A stretch of DNA of 64,000 nucleotides from contig QEYB01001642.1 in NCBI GenBank assembly GCA_017562135.1, positions 682,001-746,000 on the forward strand, written 5' to 3'. The stretch is from Dipylidium caninum. Lineage: Eukaryota; Platyhelminthes; Cestoda; Cyclophyllidea; Dipylidiidae. Shown here piece after piece: positions 37,101 to 49,179 of this stretch (position 1 is the first letter of the stretch; each line of letters starts with the position of its first letter). The translations under genes and the position numbers were made by a program. The notes under the pieces were generated by a model. It was not told the origin of the DNA. It searched no databases and was given only the letters and a program-made list of their open reading frames with translations.

Positions 37101-40100
37101 TTTGATACCATTCGTAATAGTTGCCGGTTTCTACGAATTTGACCTACCGAGGATGCGAAATTACGTGAGGAAATTTTTGATCACAACAAAATAACAATAT
37201 ATTTAACGCATTTTAAGTAAGATTTTGTCATTAGTGAAGAGTCGTCAATGTTGTAGGAGACTGCACCACATAGTTGCAAGCTGCAAAGTCGCCTTAAATG
37301 ATGAGTTTGGGACCAACTCGTATTTATTCGACTGTAGAGCCTCTTTCCTATTCTTCATTGTTCCATGCTTGGTGAAATGTCATCCTGTTTAATTTCACCC
37401 GCACTCAGAAGGAGTTATCCTATTACTACACGTAGAATGGGTATGTTTGTTGTAACAGTGGCTTTAGATTGCACTGGCCCAATAACATCTTTAATTAAAG
37501 GGAGAGAAAGTGTTTTACCTCGCCGTGCCTTACCTTCCCGCCTCAAGTCCTCTACGCATTATACCTACCTCGGCTATTTGACGTGCATGCAGTCGGTCAA
37601 CTCATTAACCGTGCTAACTCGGGACTTCGGTCGGCTGTCGTGTGTTTATGTGTTGCCGTGTGGCCATACGCCTGAGTGCTGGTGCTCGTGGAGGCAGTGG
37701 GGAGGCCGTCGCGGACAGGCAGGCAGGCAGGCGGGGTGGTGGCAAGACTTTGATTATATAACCGTAATCACATGACGGCAGCATGCACGAGCTGGCCGAG
37801 GTTCAGGCCCACGAACACGTCCGCACACGAGTCCAAACTTTCTCAACTCGTGCCTGCGGTCGCAGTGTAGCTCCATTCTTCGTTCGGGCATACAATCTGC
37901 TGAGGGCAACATAGTTTGCCGCTATGCTCTGTGCGTCCGAGCGCACCTCCGCGTGGCCGCGACACCGGCCACTCGGCACACGCATTGGCACACACGCACG
38001 CACACTCGCAGGAAAGGACGCACGCACGCAGATACACGTACACACCAGATGAGATGAGAGCGCTTTTAATGTAAACAGACTCTCCCTCGGACCAAGCTCG
38101 TTGAATTGTGAGTGTATGTATGTGTATACACGTATACACATCACAACCATCCTCAGCATCGTCATCTTCATAATTGTGAACAACTTTGTAAACCATCCTG
38201 GAGCGCGGCCCTGCTTACTTGGCCTTATCAACGCCCTTCTGCCGCTTCCACTCGATTGGGCGGCAAGGCCTTCCTCGAGGCCGCTGCCTCAGACCTTGGG
38301 GCTGCGGGTGCCACTCGAGGGGTAAATATTCATTCGGCTGGCTAAGTTGAGCATGCTAAAAGTGGGAAGACTGCATCCGCTGACACCGGATGAATTCGCC
38401 CTGCCTGCTCGCGGCAGAGGCATGGTACAGGGCAATTTTAGACATTATTTAAAGGAGTGTACTCGTAGACTACCACGTAACCAGACTTCTAGGGGGCGGT
38501 CGGCAGGTGCTGAATGCTCAACGATGGGGAAAAGTGCAGGCCAAATTAGGCTACATCTCAAAGTAGATTCCCTCTGTTGAGCATCCAAGCATACTCGTAC
38601 ACAGAGTTGGTACTCACTGTCGAAAGATGGATAATTAACCTCCGTTGACTAATTACTTCCGGCCTTTAGAATTTCCATAACTACTCCTGCTCTGCGCCTG
38701 AGCACTCCGGTTCCCCAACTCCCCCTGCCAGAAATTGGCGCGCAAAAGCCTCTCAGCCTACTCGGTCACCGGTAATTACTTGAGCAACTCACTTCGAAAG
38801 CCAACTACTCCATATGGAAATCATTTACGTTGTGATGTGTTTTGTCACAGTGAGATAAAAGCAGCAGCATATGACACGAGAGTTTATTTCATTTGTGTCG
38901 AGGCGAGAGGTGAGACATATTCGTTCTGCGATGCGTTTATTAGACAGCGCCCGATAACTCGCTGAAGCACAACTGTTTTGGAGGTATTTTCCACGTTGCT
39001 GAGTGATTAATTATAGAGCCTCTTTTTCCACCATCTTGCCCCACTCCAAAACCATTTCCCGCTTCAAAGGCCGCGCCTGAGCTATGTCTATCACGTCCAC
39101 GAAGAGAGTGGGTGTGTGTGTGCATGAATGTGTGCGTGTTTGGGCACCATCGCATATACACAACCATTCATCACCCATTCCCCTTAGCCCTGTGGCACCA
39201 CGGTGTCCTGTATGTGCGTGTGCTAGCAAGAGTTTGCTAGGTGGGCGTCCGCATGCGTGCTGCGTGCGTGCGTGCGTGCGTGCGAGTGGGCGCGATTACT
39301 TGCATCCACTTTATTGATCCTGCGTCCTCGCAGCACACATCCACGCTCGTCTGAACACAGCTCTATGGCGGCAACTGTGCCCCCACGGCCTCCCCCCGTT
39401 CTCCCAATGCCGTCATCATCGTCACAATCAGCCCAACGGAGCGGCCGTGTGCGCACGTGTGTGCCCGGCGCGCACCGAATCGCGAGGCTCCATGCTCGGG
39501 TGAAGTGCGCAGGTGCGTTCAGCACGCGCCTTACGGCTGGGCGCATGTGCGCACTTCGGCAGCGAGCGGACGGACGAGTGGGCGAGCGTACGCTCTAACC
39601 AGGTTATGAGGCCGAACCAGCACCAGCTTGACCGCCTACCCATGTCTTGGGTGCACGGGGGTTGATGGCGGTGGCGGTGGCGGTGGCGGTGAGCGAGGGG
39701 ACAGGAGGGGAAGAGACGCCCACGGATGGATAACCCCCGTGAGCTGCGATGATGCCTTGCAGCTTTACCCGCCCGTCCGCCTTCCCACTCGCCCACTTGC
39801 CAGCACATGTTTGCAATAATCCCATGACGCATCTCATTTTGCATTGACTTTAAAGTTGAGGGCGCATTAGGAAACAGTTGCACAGTCATTGTATGAGGGG
39901 TCTCAGCGCCCACGTTTTCCGCGAGAGAAGGTCGTCTAAGGGTCGACTCCGCCTTTCGGCAAACGTGTAAATTTTGCGCGTTGAGGCGTGCTGTCACGCC
40001 GGATATTCAGTCTCCATACCGCTGGAAATGTCATCATCATCAATCGCTCACACTGGCCTCGTGAACGGTAAATAAGCTCATTGTATGTGTCGCTTGGGCT

Positions 40101-43100
40101 GCACGTCACTAACAAATAACCGAATTTCAGAATTGGCGGGCTTGTTATCTTAACCTAAGAAGGTTTCATACTCATCGGGAGTTGGCCAACACAACCGATT
40201 GAGATGGCATAAACAGTTCGCTGAAATGTTTATTCAAACTCTTAACTTTGCGAGCGCTCAACTTTTTGCACTCATTCCGATGGTTCATACATCAGCGATA
40301 CCGGCGTATCTCCAGTCACTGGTAAATACTCTTCCCGCCGTCTCGAGCCGCACAGCACCTCAGCCAATCCGTTTTCTCAAAGGGACTCGCCGTGTGGGTG
40401 GTGGAGATCACAGGGACATCAGTTGGTGGGGCCTGACATTTGCGGTTCCACCTGTTCTGTCAGGAGATCTGGAGTTAGACCTCTTCCTCCACATGTTTAC
40501 CCAGTCGGCGAGCGTGTCCGTGAGAGATCCAGTAACCAATGTGGATTCCTGTCCCCCGTGGCGCAAGTGGAAGTAGAAAACGGGGGCGGAGTTGGGACGG
40601 ATGCTGAAGCCGCCTGACTCACACGCGCAGCCCAGCGACACAATGCGACTGCATTCTCAGAACATTCGCCCGTTCCTCAGCGTGGCGTGCAGTTCATCAG
40701 CGAAACAGACGCACCTCATCTGCGAAGACCAGTAGCTGGACAAACAAGAGGTGCTATCGACCGCCTACTCCCGTGCCACACCGTGCGTTCGCCCCACTGA
40801 CCAACTCACATCACTCAAATACCACCACTGCCATCACCAGCGCCACAAGAGTTAAGCATGGCAGCCATACACTTCGCCTTAGGCGCGTGCCTACACACCC
40901 GCGCCCACACTCATTCCCATTCTGCCTAAAACTAGCCTATTTTGCCAAGCCCTTGTCTTTGAGCTCGACACGAAAATTGCCTGCCACTACTCCTGCTCGC
41001 CCTGCCTGCCTCCCGCTCTAGTCTCGTTTTTGCCAAAACCGTCGTTTATGACTGAGGAGCGGAATTCTCCTCGCCTTAACAATCGGATGTGTTAGAGTGG
41101 CTAAGTGAAAATTGAGGACTCACTCGGTGGGGCTCTAAGCAGAAGAAGCCTGTGGGCGAAGCTGATTGGTTGGCTATGCGCTCAAAGGGGCCGCGTGTGC
41201 GCGTCCCCTGAGTTAATGGCCCAACCAATGAACTGTGCGCGCGGCAGACGCCCGCGTGTCCAATGGATGAGTTGGGGGACTTGGTGGTCCCCACGTTAAA
41301 ATTAATTTTATCGAAATCGAATAACCTTATTACCACTAGAATTTTTATTTGTTGCATGCATTCTGACGACAACGGGTAAACTCAGAAAAAAACCGATGAA
41401 GAAATTACTTATGTTTTTATTGCTTAAGGGAAAGCTGCCTGCCGCGGCTATGGCAATTAACGGGGAGGTGGATGATTTGGTGGAACAAGTATGTAAACGA
41501 ATAAAAATGGAGAAGACCCCCGAGACGTACGAGGATCGGAGTAGAAACTCTCCTATCGCTGCAGTCGCGAGACCACAAACCGCTATGGTGTGTAGTGTCA
41601 ACGGTCTCATGGAGGCGCTGAAGGGACAACAGCAGCAACAACAACAGCAGATCGTAGAGACCGCGTCCACAATCACTACTGCTGCAACAGTCACCACCAC
41701 CGCCACCACCACTTCCAAAATTCGCCACAGCAATAATGATGGATGCAAATTCAGCCAAGAACCTTGTCAGCCAATTGCTGGCAGCAGCAGCTGCTGCGCA
41801 GAGCAGAATTGAGGTGGGTGGAACCGGCCCGACTGCCGCTTCTGCCCCCGTTGCCCAAATGCCCGGTGAACAAGCCCTCGACATGTCGGTAGGTCTCCTC
41901 GACGCATCTTTTTCCGCCGTGGCGATAAGTTGAGCAGCATGCTCATCCTGCCCACAGCATTCAACATGTTGAAATAGAAAAGCAGAGCTTTGCTCACGTC
42001 CACAGATAAGGAAGGAAGGAGAACTGCCAAAACGTAGATGTGAAGGAGGACAAGCTCCGACGTTTGACGATTGGGTGGGAAGACTGTAAGGCTCCCCAGT
42101 GAATGAGTTCTGTTAATTAGGGGAAAACGAGACCGGCGAATCTTCCACGACTCCAGCAGGTGATTTCTGTGCAGCAAATGCAGTTAGTTCGGCGGGAGTC
42201 TTCCTCGGAGAAGTCTTCACTAAATGCCTTTCTCTCCTCGGAATAACGTGAGGTCCAAATAACTGACATAATTTGCGGAAGATGACATCTTCCTTCTACG
42301 AAATGCGCTTTTTTGTCAAACCCCATATGTCAGTTAGAGATGACACACTTTCCCTAATGGAAATACGTTCTCTGAGTGGTCCGTGCTGATTAAAGTAATT
42401 GGCATATCGGCATTTCTCAGGCTCACTCATAACTCACTTCCGAATAAGCTGGAAATTTGCCAAAATGTTTAAGGGTCACTGAGGCAGTGACTGAGAGGGG
42501 CGTTATGGGAAGTGGAAAACAAAAATGACATGCCGAAAACACAAATGGAATAATACTGCATCAAAAGTACAGCGAAACTGTGAAAGGTGACAAAAACACT
42601 GAGGATTTAAACTAATGCTGTGCTATCTTGTGTGGATCGTCCCCCTCGCCTAAAATGATCCATCTACCAGCAGGATAGGCCCGAGCGACGGAGAAAGGCG
42701 TCAATTTGCGCCCTAATAAGTGGAATTTCATGAGATCTGTGGCACAGGCAGGTGACCAATTAGCATTTGAGCGACACGCACATGCACGAGTCTTTGTTGC
42801 GGTCTCCACGCGGCCTCGGAGACAGGTGCTTACGGACCGCAGTGGTTGCCATGTCTGGCCGGCGGCGGCGGAGCGGGCGGGGCGGAGCTGGACGGGGCTG
42901 GGAACTGCGGGGGAGACGAATAGAGTGAGATGGTGTGAGAGAAGGTAGAGGCCACAGTCAGGTGCACCAACAACCGCTACCGTCACCGTCGCCGTCACCT
43001 TTCAGATGGGCGACAATAAACTGCACCGATCCCGAAGTCTATGTCGCTGGCGACGGTGACTACGATATTAATTGTCCTAATCTGTCTTTTGAACACAACT

Positions 43101-46100
43101 GCTCCACGCACCAACTCACTCTCAGCCAGACCTTCTGGCGTATTGCAGAAAAATCGCCCTCCGCCCTTGTCGTCATATAAGTTAGGTTGAAAACCGGGAG
43201 TAGAGCCACCCTTGCTGAGTATAACTATGCTCGAGTTCTGCTTCGCCTCGCCTCTCCAAAGAATCGAGCACTATAACACACACGAATCCATGAACATGAA
43301 ACAGGGGAGCATCCTCTCGACAGTTTGGGCGGGAGATATTTCTGCACGAGAGGTGGTTTGTTCTCATACCCGAAGAATCATGTTAATTTTGAATTGTTCC
43401 AAACGAGTAAATGTTTATTGCGATGAGGATTAGTAAAAGTCGAGGAAGAGAACAAGAACGAGGGCAGCAGGACTCTCGGTTTAATTTACAACTTTCCATT
43501 AGTGGTACTTGGGTGGTGGTTCTGGCACTATTCCTTGCAAACGGCTCGGATCGGTGGGACGAGGTAATTACTAAATCTTCCTAAAGCCTCACGTCGGTTT
43601 ATTTCTACGTGTGGGCAATATTTTAGCATGCACACTCGCGCGTAGATCCGCACTATCGACAGGGTTTGGGACGCGGATGGTTGGGAAAGTAGGAGCGAGG
43701 GCGGGGGCGTGGGGTGGATTGGGGTGGGGTGAGGCGGAGTGGAGGAAGGGGTAATGAGGTAAGGCCAGCACACACACTGCTCGCACACACACACACACAG
43801 CGTGGACGGCGCACCCAAGCCATCGTGGCCTCTCTCTCTTTCCCTTCCCGCCACCCGACATGCTGCACACTGTGGACTGAGCTGTCACGCGCTCCCATTG
43901 GCTCAGAGGCGCGGGCGAGCGGAAAAAGTGCGAGTGGGTGCGAGGGCACACACCGACGCCCAATCGATAAAAGTGGTGCGGACGCAAGCGCCCACGCTCG
44001 CAAGCAGTACGCTGGCCGCAAGGACTCGCGTCGATGCATGTGTGTGCGCGGCCGTGGATACAGCAGGAGTGCGGGGGGGGGCAGGGGAGACAGCGGAGGC
44101 GACCAATGCCTTCATTACTCCAGCTTATGGTCGCAGTCAACGCCATCGCCCACCACCACCCTCGGCATCGTCCTCGCCCGCTGCCGCTGCGAATACCGTC
44201 TTCGCCCCCTCCTCTAATTCATGGGGAAGTGACTCATACGAGAGATGGTTGCACACACACACACACACACACACACAGGGAGAAGGATGCTAACTTCCCC
44301 AGCCCCTTCACAATGCTCTACGCGACTGACCCATTGCTTGTGCAGTCGGAGTGCTTCCTCATTGTTAATCACATATAGTGTTCCTGTGAACGGCCTCCTC
44401 TAAGCATTAAAGTACGCATGGGAGAAAGTCGCACACCACTGAAACAATCAGATATATCCGCCAAGATCATTGTGCACCCCCCAGGCGACGCATAATTTGA
44501 GTGTCCGCGCAGTCTACATCGCAGATTTGGGGAACTCACATTACGATTGTCACATTTACCAGATAAGGCCCACGGTCGAGGCCCAGAACCAACTGCAAGT
44601 ACAAATGAAGAACGCGGAGCTTAAATTGGCGGATCTGATTCAAGCGGATCATTTACAAGCTTCGGCGGCAAACGGTCTTGACGCCCTGCGGTCCGCCTTG
44701 ACGGCTCAGCTCACGGGTGTCGTGATGCCGCCCTCACCAGCCGGGGTGCAGCAGATCACCATCGGCCTCCCCTCGACGCCATCTCAATCCACCGCTTCGA
44801 TTGACATACCCAAAATCGACACGGAAGCGGTGAAGCAGCTGTCAGCCACGTCGCAACTCGTCAATATCTCCCAACTCCAGGCCCTCCTGTCGGCGTTGGC
44901 GGGAGTCAAGGTCTCCCAGGCCTCCAAGGACACCCTGAATGAGGTCATCTCGTCACAAATGCTGCTTCAGTCCTCACCTCCCCTCGTGAGCAGTAGCACG
45001 TCCGTGCCCGCCACGACACACCTTGTGGCCGCTGCGGTTGACAGCCTCAATTCGGGCGCGATTAACTTCTCTAACGCGGGGATGGCGCTGGCCTCTGCGC
45101 TGGCGCCGTCAGGAGTCGCCAACTCCCTGAAGGGAATCACTCTGCCAACTGGAGAATGTGAGTACGCGTAAGAGGAGGGGTAAAGTTAATTTATTCACGC
45201 TGGCTGAGTGAGTGGTGCTCAAATCAGAATTGCTAATTTGGCGCGTGCGTGCGCCATCGATTTTGTTGAGCAGTTCTCCGCTGCTGCATGTCATTACTTG
45301 GCAGCGGCATACCCCTCCGGGAGCACCCGCTTTTTTCACGTAGACGTAAAGTAACTCTCCCCCCTCCTCCTCTCCCTTCGCAACTGCCTCCATGTCTGCT
45401 CAGCAGCTTTACTCACAAGGCACTGGTGTAAGCTGTTAACCGCTTAGTTTATTCCCCATCTGCAGTCATCCCAGTTGCAAGCCTGATCCCGGGACAAAGC
45501 GCTGGTCTTGGGTCATTCGCTCTAACTACTGGAGGTCCTCCGAGCAGTCTGGCGACCTTTGTGACGAACCTGAGTGGTACGTCAGCAACGCCGGTGGCTC
45601 CCGCCGTCTCCTCCGCTCAACACCAGGCGACACCGCCTCCCCCACCACCACCCCCACCGCCTCCACCGCCACCGCCTCCTCCTCCGCAGCCTTCACAAAT
45701 ACCCTTCGATGAGGCGCTTTTTGCGACCGCCGCTGCCGCCACCAACTCCCTCAACATCGTTGGGCAGGTCCCACCGCAGACATCGACCCCGCAGCTGCGA
45801 GTTCAGGCAGTCGGTCAGCCACAATCTCTCAATAATGGCGAGATGCCGTCTGCGGCCGTGGTCTCCTCTCTCCCCAGAAGCGACAGCGCATCTCCTCGTG
45901 TGGCTGTACAACCGCTCCGTGAAACTGCCAGTTGCACTAGTCTAGACGAGCTTGCCACCGCATGTGGGGGCAGCGCCGGCGGAGGCGGCGGAGGAGGCAC
46001 GGACACGGATGCCTCAGGAGCGGCAGGAGAGGAGGGCGCGGGAGAGGAGGGCCTTTTGGGCGGACACCTCGAGGTGACAACGGAGGAAAGCGGGTCGCCA

Positions 46101-48022
46101 GTCAGTAGCGCCAGCGCCCGCAAATCCATCTCCATCTCCGGTAAAACGAGTCGACGCACAAGCAGTGGACTGGGCACTCGGCCTCACCGACAAAATTTCA
46201 CTGCACTGCAGAATCGTATCCTCACCGACTGGTACAACTCACACCATTACAAGCCCTACCCCTCCACCGAGGACACGAAAATCCTCGCCCAGAAGTCCGA
46301 GCTCACCTACTCTCAGGTAGTTGCGACTAATGCATCAACCCCCAGTCCGACGCCTCTGCTTGAGTTAAGGCCCAGAGGGCGACCCAACCGCTAGTACACG
46401 AACATTTGCCCATCACACACACCCAAGTGTGCGCGCTGGGCGTCTTTTGGTGCACCAGCACGCACGAACGAAGGCATCGAAAGTATGTCCTCAAAGGCGA
46501 TTGGCCAACAGTTGGAGCCAATGGTAGCACAGCGACCTCAGCACACACATGCCGAGCGAGTGTAGGCGAATATTGATTGGAGTGCGCGAGCAAGATGTTA
46601 GCCTTGTGTGCGTGCGTGCGTGCGTGGGTGCGTGCGCGCGCGTGTGTGTGCGTGTATTTGCGCGCAATGGGGAAAGGAAGTAGGGCCAGATGACCGTGTG
46701 CGTGTGCCCGACGTGCGGAGGAGAAGGCGGCGAGGAGGAGGCCGAGGGCCGAGGGCTGCGGCCCAATCGATGGGGTGCGCGCGTGGCCGCGCTGGTGCGC
46801 GCGCCTCCGTGACCAGGCGCTCCGTCCGGGAGAGAAATCCCGGTGCGCGCACGTGTGGACGATGCTTCGTTTGCATCCGCCCGCCACCTCCGGCGGGCTG
46901 TGAACAAATTCCCGAGTCAACCAGTTCAGTTTGCTTCCTCGCCTCTTCTCTCCTCTCCCGTGTTGACGCGCGACAGATGCAACTCTGCGCATGCGCTTTC
47001 ACCACATGAGTCGTGGCAGCAGCAGTAGAAGTGCCTGCCACCTGAGATAGGTAAAGACCTCCTTCCGACAAGTTTACGTAAGCTCCCGAGTAATGCGCAT
47101 TGCCAGGCTGTAGTCAGTTCCAAAAACAAAATCATGCGTGTATCCTCTCCAAAAGGGTGGCTCAAAAGCCGGGGATGAGAAATGCTCCGTTTGCCTCAGT
47201 ACAAATAAGGCCGATGAACAGGTCACTTGTTATGCTCTCTCGGTAACAAAGTGCCTACATGGCTTCAAGTGGACCCATAGATTGGGAAATACAGCAAGAG
47301 GGTGTGTTAAAACGTAGAGGGGCGGGCCTTAGTAGCCGAAAATTGAAAGTCGTCAACTGAATTATTTGCTACAGGTGAAGAAATGGTTTGCGAACAAGCG
47401 TGCTCGGACTTCGAATAATGGGCTGCCGAAACCGTTGCCCCCAACAGCCCCAGACACCCCGTCAACGGCTGCTGCTGACACTTCGGCGTTCGTTGCGGCT
47501 GCAGTAGCTGCGGCAGCCGCTGCTAACCAGTCCAGTCTGCTATCTAATGGAGGGGCTGGAGTGATGTTGCAACAGCAACAACCACAGCAAACTCAGACAG
47601 CGACAACGGCGACGGCAACGAATAGCATCCTCGTGCCATCGAGCCTCATGATTCGACCAAACGGGGCCGCGTTAACAGCAACCACTCTGAGTGCAGGAGG
47701 TCTGACCATCCTTGCACCACGGCCGCCGCTACCCTCCACGCAAGCAGCACTGATCACTCCCTCCACCGCTACAGCCCCCATTATTTCCACCACGGTCTCT
47801 TCGAAGACCACCTCTTCGGCGGCGGCTGAAGAAACTGTAAACGATAGCTCCTCAGTATCTCCATCCCCAACTGTTCCCATCACTGAAGAATCTCAGCAAC
47901 GCCCGTCAAATATAATATTATTGTCTTCTCCGGCGCGTCTGCAAAGGGAGGCTGCTGAAGGTCAGGGTGTGTTAGACGAGAAAGAGGAAGAGGAGAAAGA
48001 GAAGAATAAGGAAACAAACTAA
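34144..48022 (+). CDS. Zinc-finger and TALE-like homeodomain transcription factor
   Basis: Putative nuclear DNA-binding regulator. Exons 34144-34521, 34590-34940, 41429-41653, 41691-41888, 44563-45157, 45466-46316, 47375-48022 join in phase and give 1081 aa. N-terminus: two C2H2 fingers, C69/C72/H85/H89-90 and C101/C104/H117/H122. Then Ser/Thr-rich linkers, a poly-Gln run, alanine-rich helices, a poly-Pro run (about 45627-45690) and an acidic/Gly segment. The homeodomain starts at about R821 (RPHRQNFTALQNRILTDWY) and has a three-residue loop extension before PYPS, the TALE hallmark. Recognition helix is VKKWFANKRAR with Ala50, Asn51 and Arg53. The intron after Gln in helix 3 (46316/47375) is at a common homeobox position. 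Combination with C2H2 fingers is unusual and I cannot name an orthologue. The link across the 6.5-kb intron rests only on matching phase, so exons 1-2 might be a separate gene. Confidence 0.62.
36623..36676. repeat. Inverted repeat enclosing an octamer motif
   Basis: AGGCGGTTAA at 36623-36632 is perfectly matched by TTAACCGCCT at 36667-36676. The 34-nt spacer holds ATGCAAAT (36646-36653), the classic POU-factor octamer. Both are read directly; a regulatory role is inference. Confidence 0.4.
39261..39284. repeat. GCGT tandem repeat
   Basis: A run of GCGT units lies in the CpG-rich intron. Similar GCGT/GT runs recur at 46605-46650. Confidence 0.75.
39667..39690. repeat. GGCGGT tandem repeat
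   Basis: Four GGCGGT hexamer units lie in the large intron. Confidence 0.7.
41889..44562 (+). other. Intron of the homeobox gene, CpG-rich with AC repeats
   Basis: 2.7 kb between exons 41691-41888 and 44563-45157. It carries AC repeats at 43785-43799 and 44252-44277 and G/C-rich low-complexity DNA around 43.7-44.2 kb. Open frames here read as repetitive His/Arg/Pro strings, so I treat them as non-coding. Confidence 0.5.
44252..44277. repeat. AC dinucleotide microsatellite
   Basis: Thirteen uninterrupted AC units lie in an intron of the homeobox gene. Confidence 0.85.
46317..47374 (+). other. Intron splitting the homeodomain recognition helix
   Basis: This 1.06-kb intron separates LTYSQ from VKKWF inside homeodomain helix 3. 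It contains a GCGT/GT-rich stretch (46605-46650) and CpG-rich DNA. No exon was recognised in it. Confidence 0.6.
46605..46650. repeat. GCGT/GT low-complexity repeat
   Basis: GCGT units grade into CG and GT dinucleotide runs. Confidence 0.75.
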
Positions 48023-48242
48023 CCTCATTTTGGTCTTTCTTCGGCCGTCTCCATTTTCTACTGTTCCTTCCCAAATCCACACCTCAACTCAAACCCTCCC
48101 GTCCGGCACTTCAGGTCCCCACTTCTCCTATTTTCGCTTGTCCACCCACCCGCCAGCTCCTATCATTGCATTTATTCTTTTCCACCCATGACATACACAT
48201 GATTTCCCTCATTACTGACTCTTCTCGTAATAGCAACATTGT

Positions 48243-48267
48243 CAGCAGCAGCAGCAGCAGCAGCAGC
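48243..48267. repeat. AGC trinucleotide repeat
   Basis: Eight AGC units lie about 220 nt past the homeobox gene stop codon, so probably in its 3' UTR. Confidence 0.8.
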
Positions 48268-49152
48268 GTAGTTCGCGTTTTTCAGCACATCAGCATGACC
48301 CACACCGGAAGACTGTGCTTATATTTTATTCCTACTGATATTATTTAAGTAAACACATCTTGTTAAAATTGACGTGTGTAAATGTGTACAGCATCAGCAT
48401 GACGGCTCGGACTCAATCGCAACCACCCAACCAACGGTGCCTCTACTACTACTACCACCACCATCATCATCACCACCACCACAACTTCCATCATTACCAC
48501 TATTACGAACACTTATGCTTCCTCCGATAAGGTCTTCTTAAATTCTTGCAATTGTGATACCCTAAGGACTAACTTCTTCTGCTGGTGCCATTTGTCTTCC
48601 TGTATGATTGATGGGTTGTCGAGCCGGGTTTATTAAAAATAACACCTTTTGCAAAGCCATTCCTCTTGCTTCTTTCTGAGCTCTGCTAACAAGCACTTAG
48701 AATAGGACTTGTTGTAGCGTACCATGAGACGGTCCCAAAATATCATCCAAACTCACAAAATTGGGATGCTTTCTCGTGCGAAAAGTCAGACGTTTTGATC
48801 ACTGCAGTCCAGAATTTAATGAATGAAATACGTAGATTCGTATGTTCTCATTTTAGAGCACTCCTTACTAGTTAGGAAGGTGGACGAGTTCGTAGAGTAT
48901 CAAATTTGCGCTTAGTGTAGCTTAATCTATTAACACAGTTTTTTGCCTTGGCGAAAATTATGGTCCATGCGAAAGTGACGAAACTCAGGAGTAGCCAGTG
49001 AAGGGATGTTTGACGTTGCAGATGCGCTGACTGACATTGTGTCACCAGCCAGTATTTAATGCGCTTATCAGTGCTGCCGATCCCGCGTACAGATCCAATT
49101 CCACTTGCCTCCTTTCTATTCCCCTACACTGATCCAAAAATCGTCATACGGG

Positions 49153-49179
49153 CAAGAAGAAGAAGAAGAAGAAGAAGAA
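49153..49179. repeat. AAG trinucleotide repeat
   Basis: Nine AAG/AGA units lie in intergenic DNA. Confidence 0.8.

Larger units (their letters stand above)
34941..41428 (+). other. Large intron of the zinc-finger/homeobox gene
   Basis: Left part (to about 36.0 kb) is AT-rich. From about 36.1 kb on it is CpG-rich and full of short repeats: a C run near 36129, AGGC units at 37717-37732, GCGT units at 39261-39284 and a GGCGGT repeat at 39667-39690. Long open frames here arise mostly from repeat composition. A coding-looking frame at about 40254-40610 and an inverted repeat at 36623-36676 are described under findings. Confidence 0.5.

Noticed and set aside
41654..41730. Continuous reading of the poly-Gln exon to a TGA at about 41812
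   Set aside because: The following conserved-looking frame (NSAKNLVSQLLAAAAAAQ) needs a +1 change that a 37-nt GT-AG intron at 41654-41690 supplies exactly.
43589..44293. Overlapping 160-185-aa frames on both strands
   Set aside because: Composition follows CA and GC-rich repeats (His-Thr and Arg/Pro strings); position is inside an intron.
46327..47071. Long Arg/His-rich frames on the minus strand and others nearby
   Set aside because: They arise from GCGT/GT repeats in the intron that splits the homeodomain; multiple frames are open at once.
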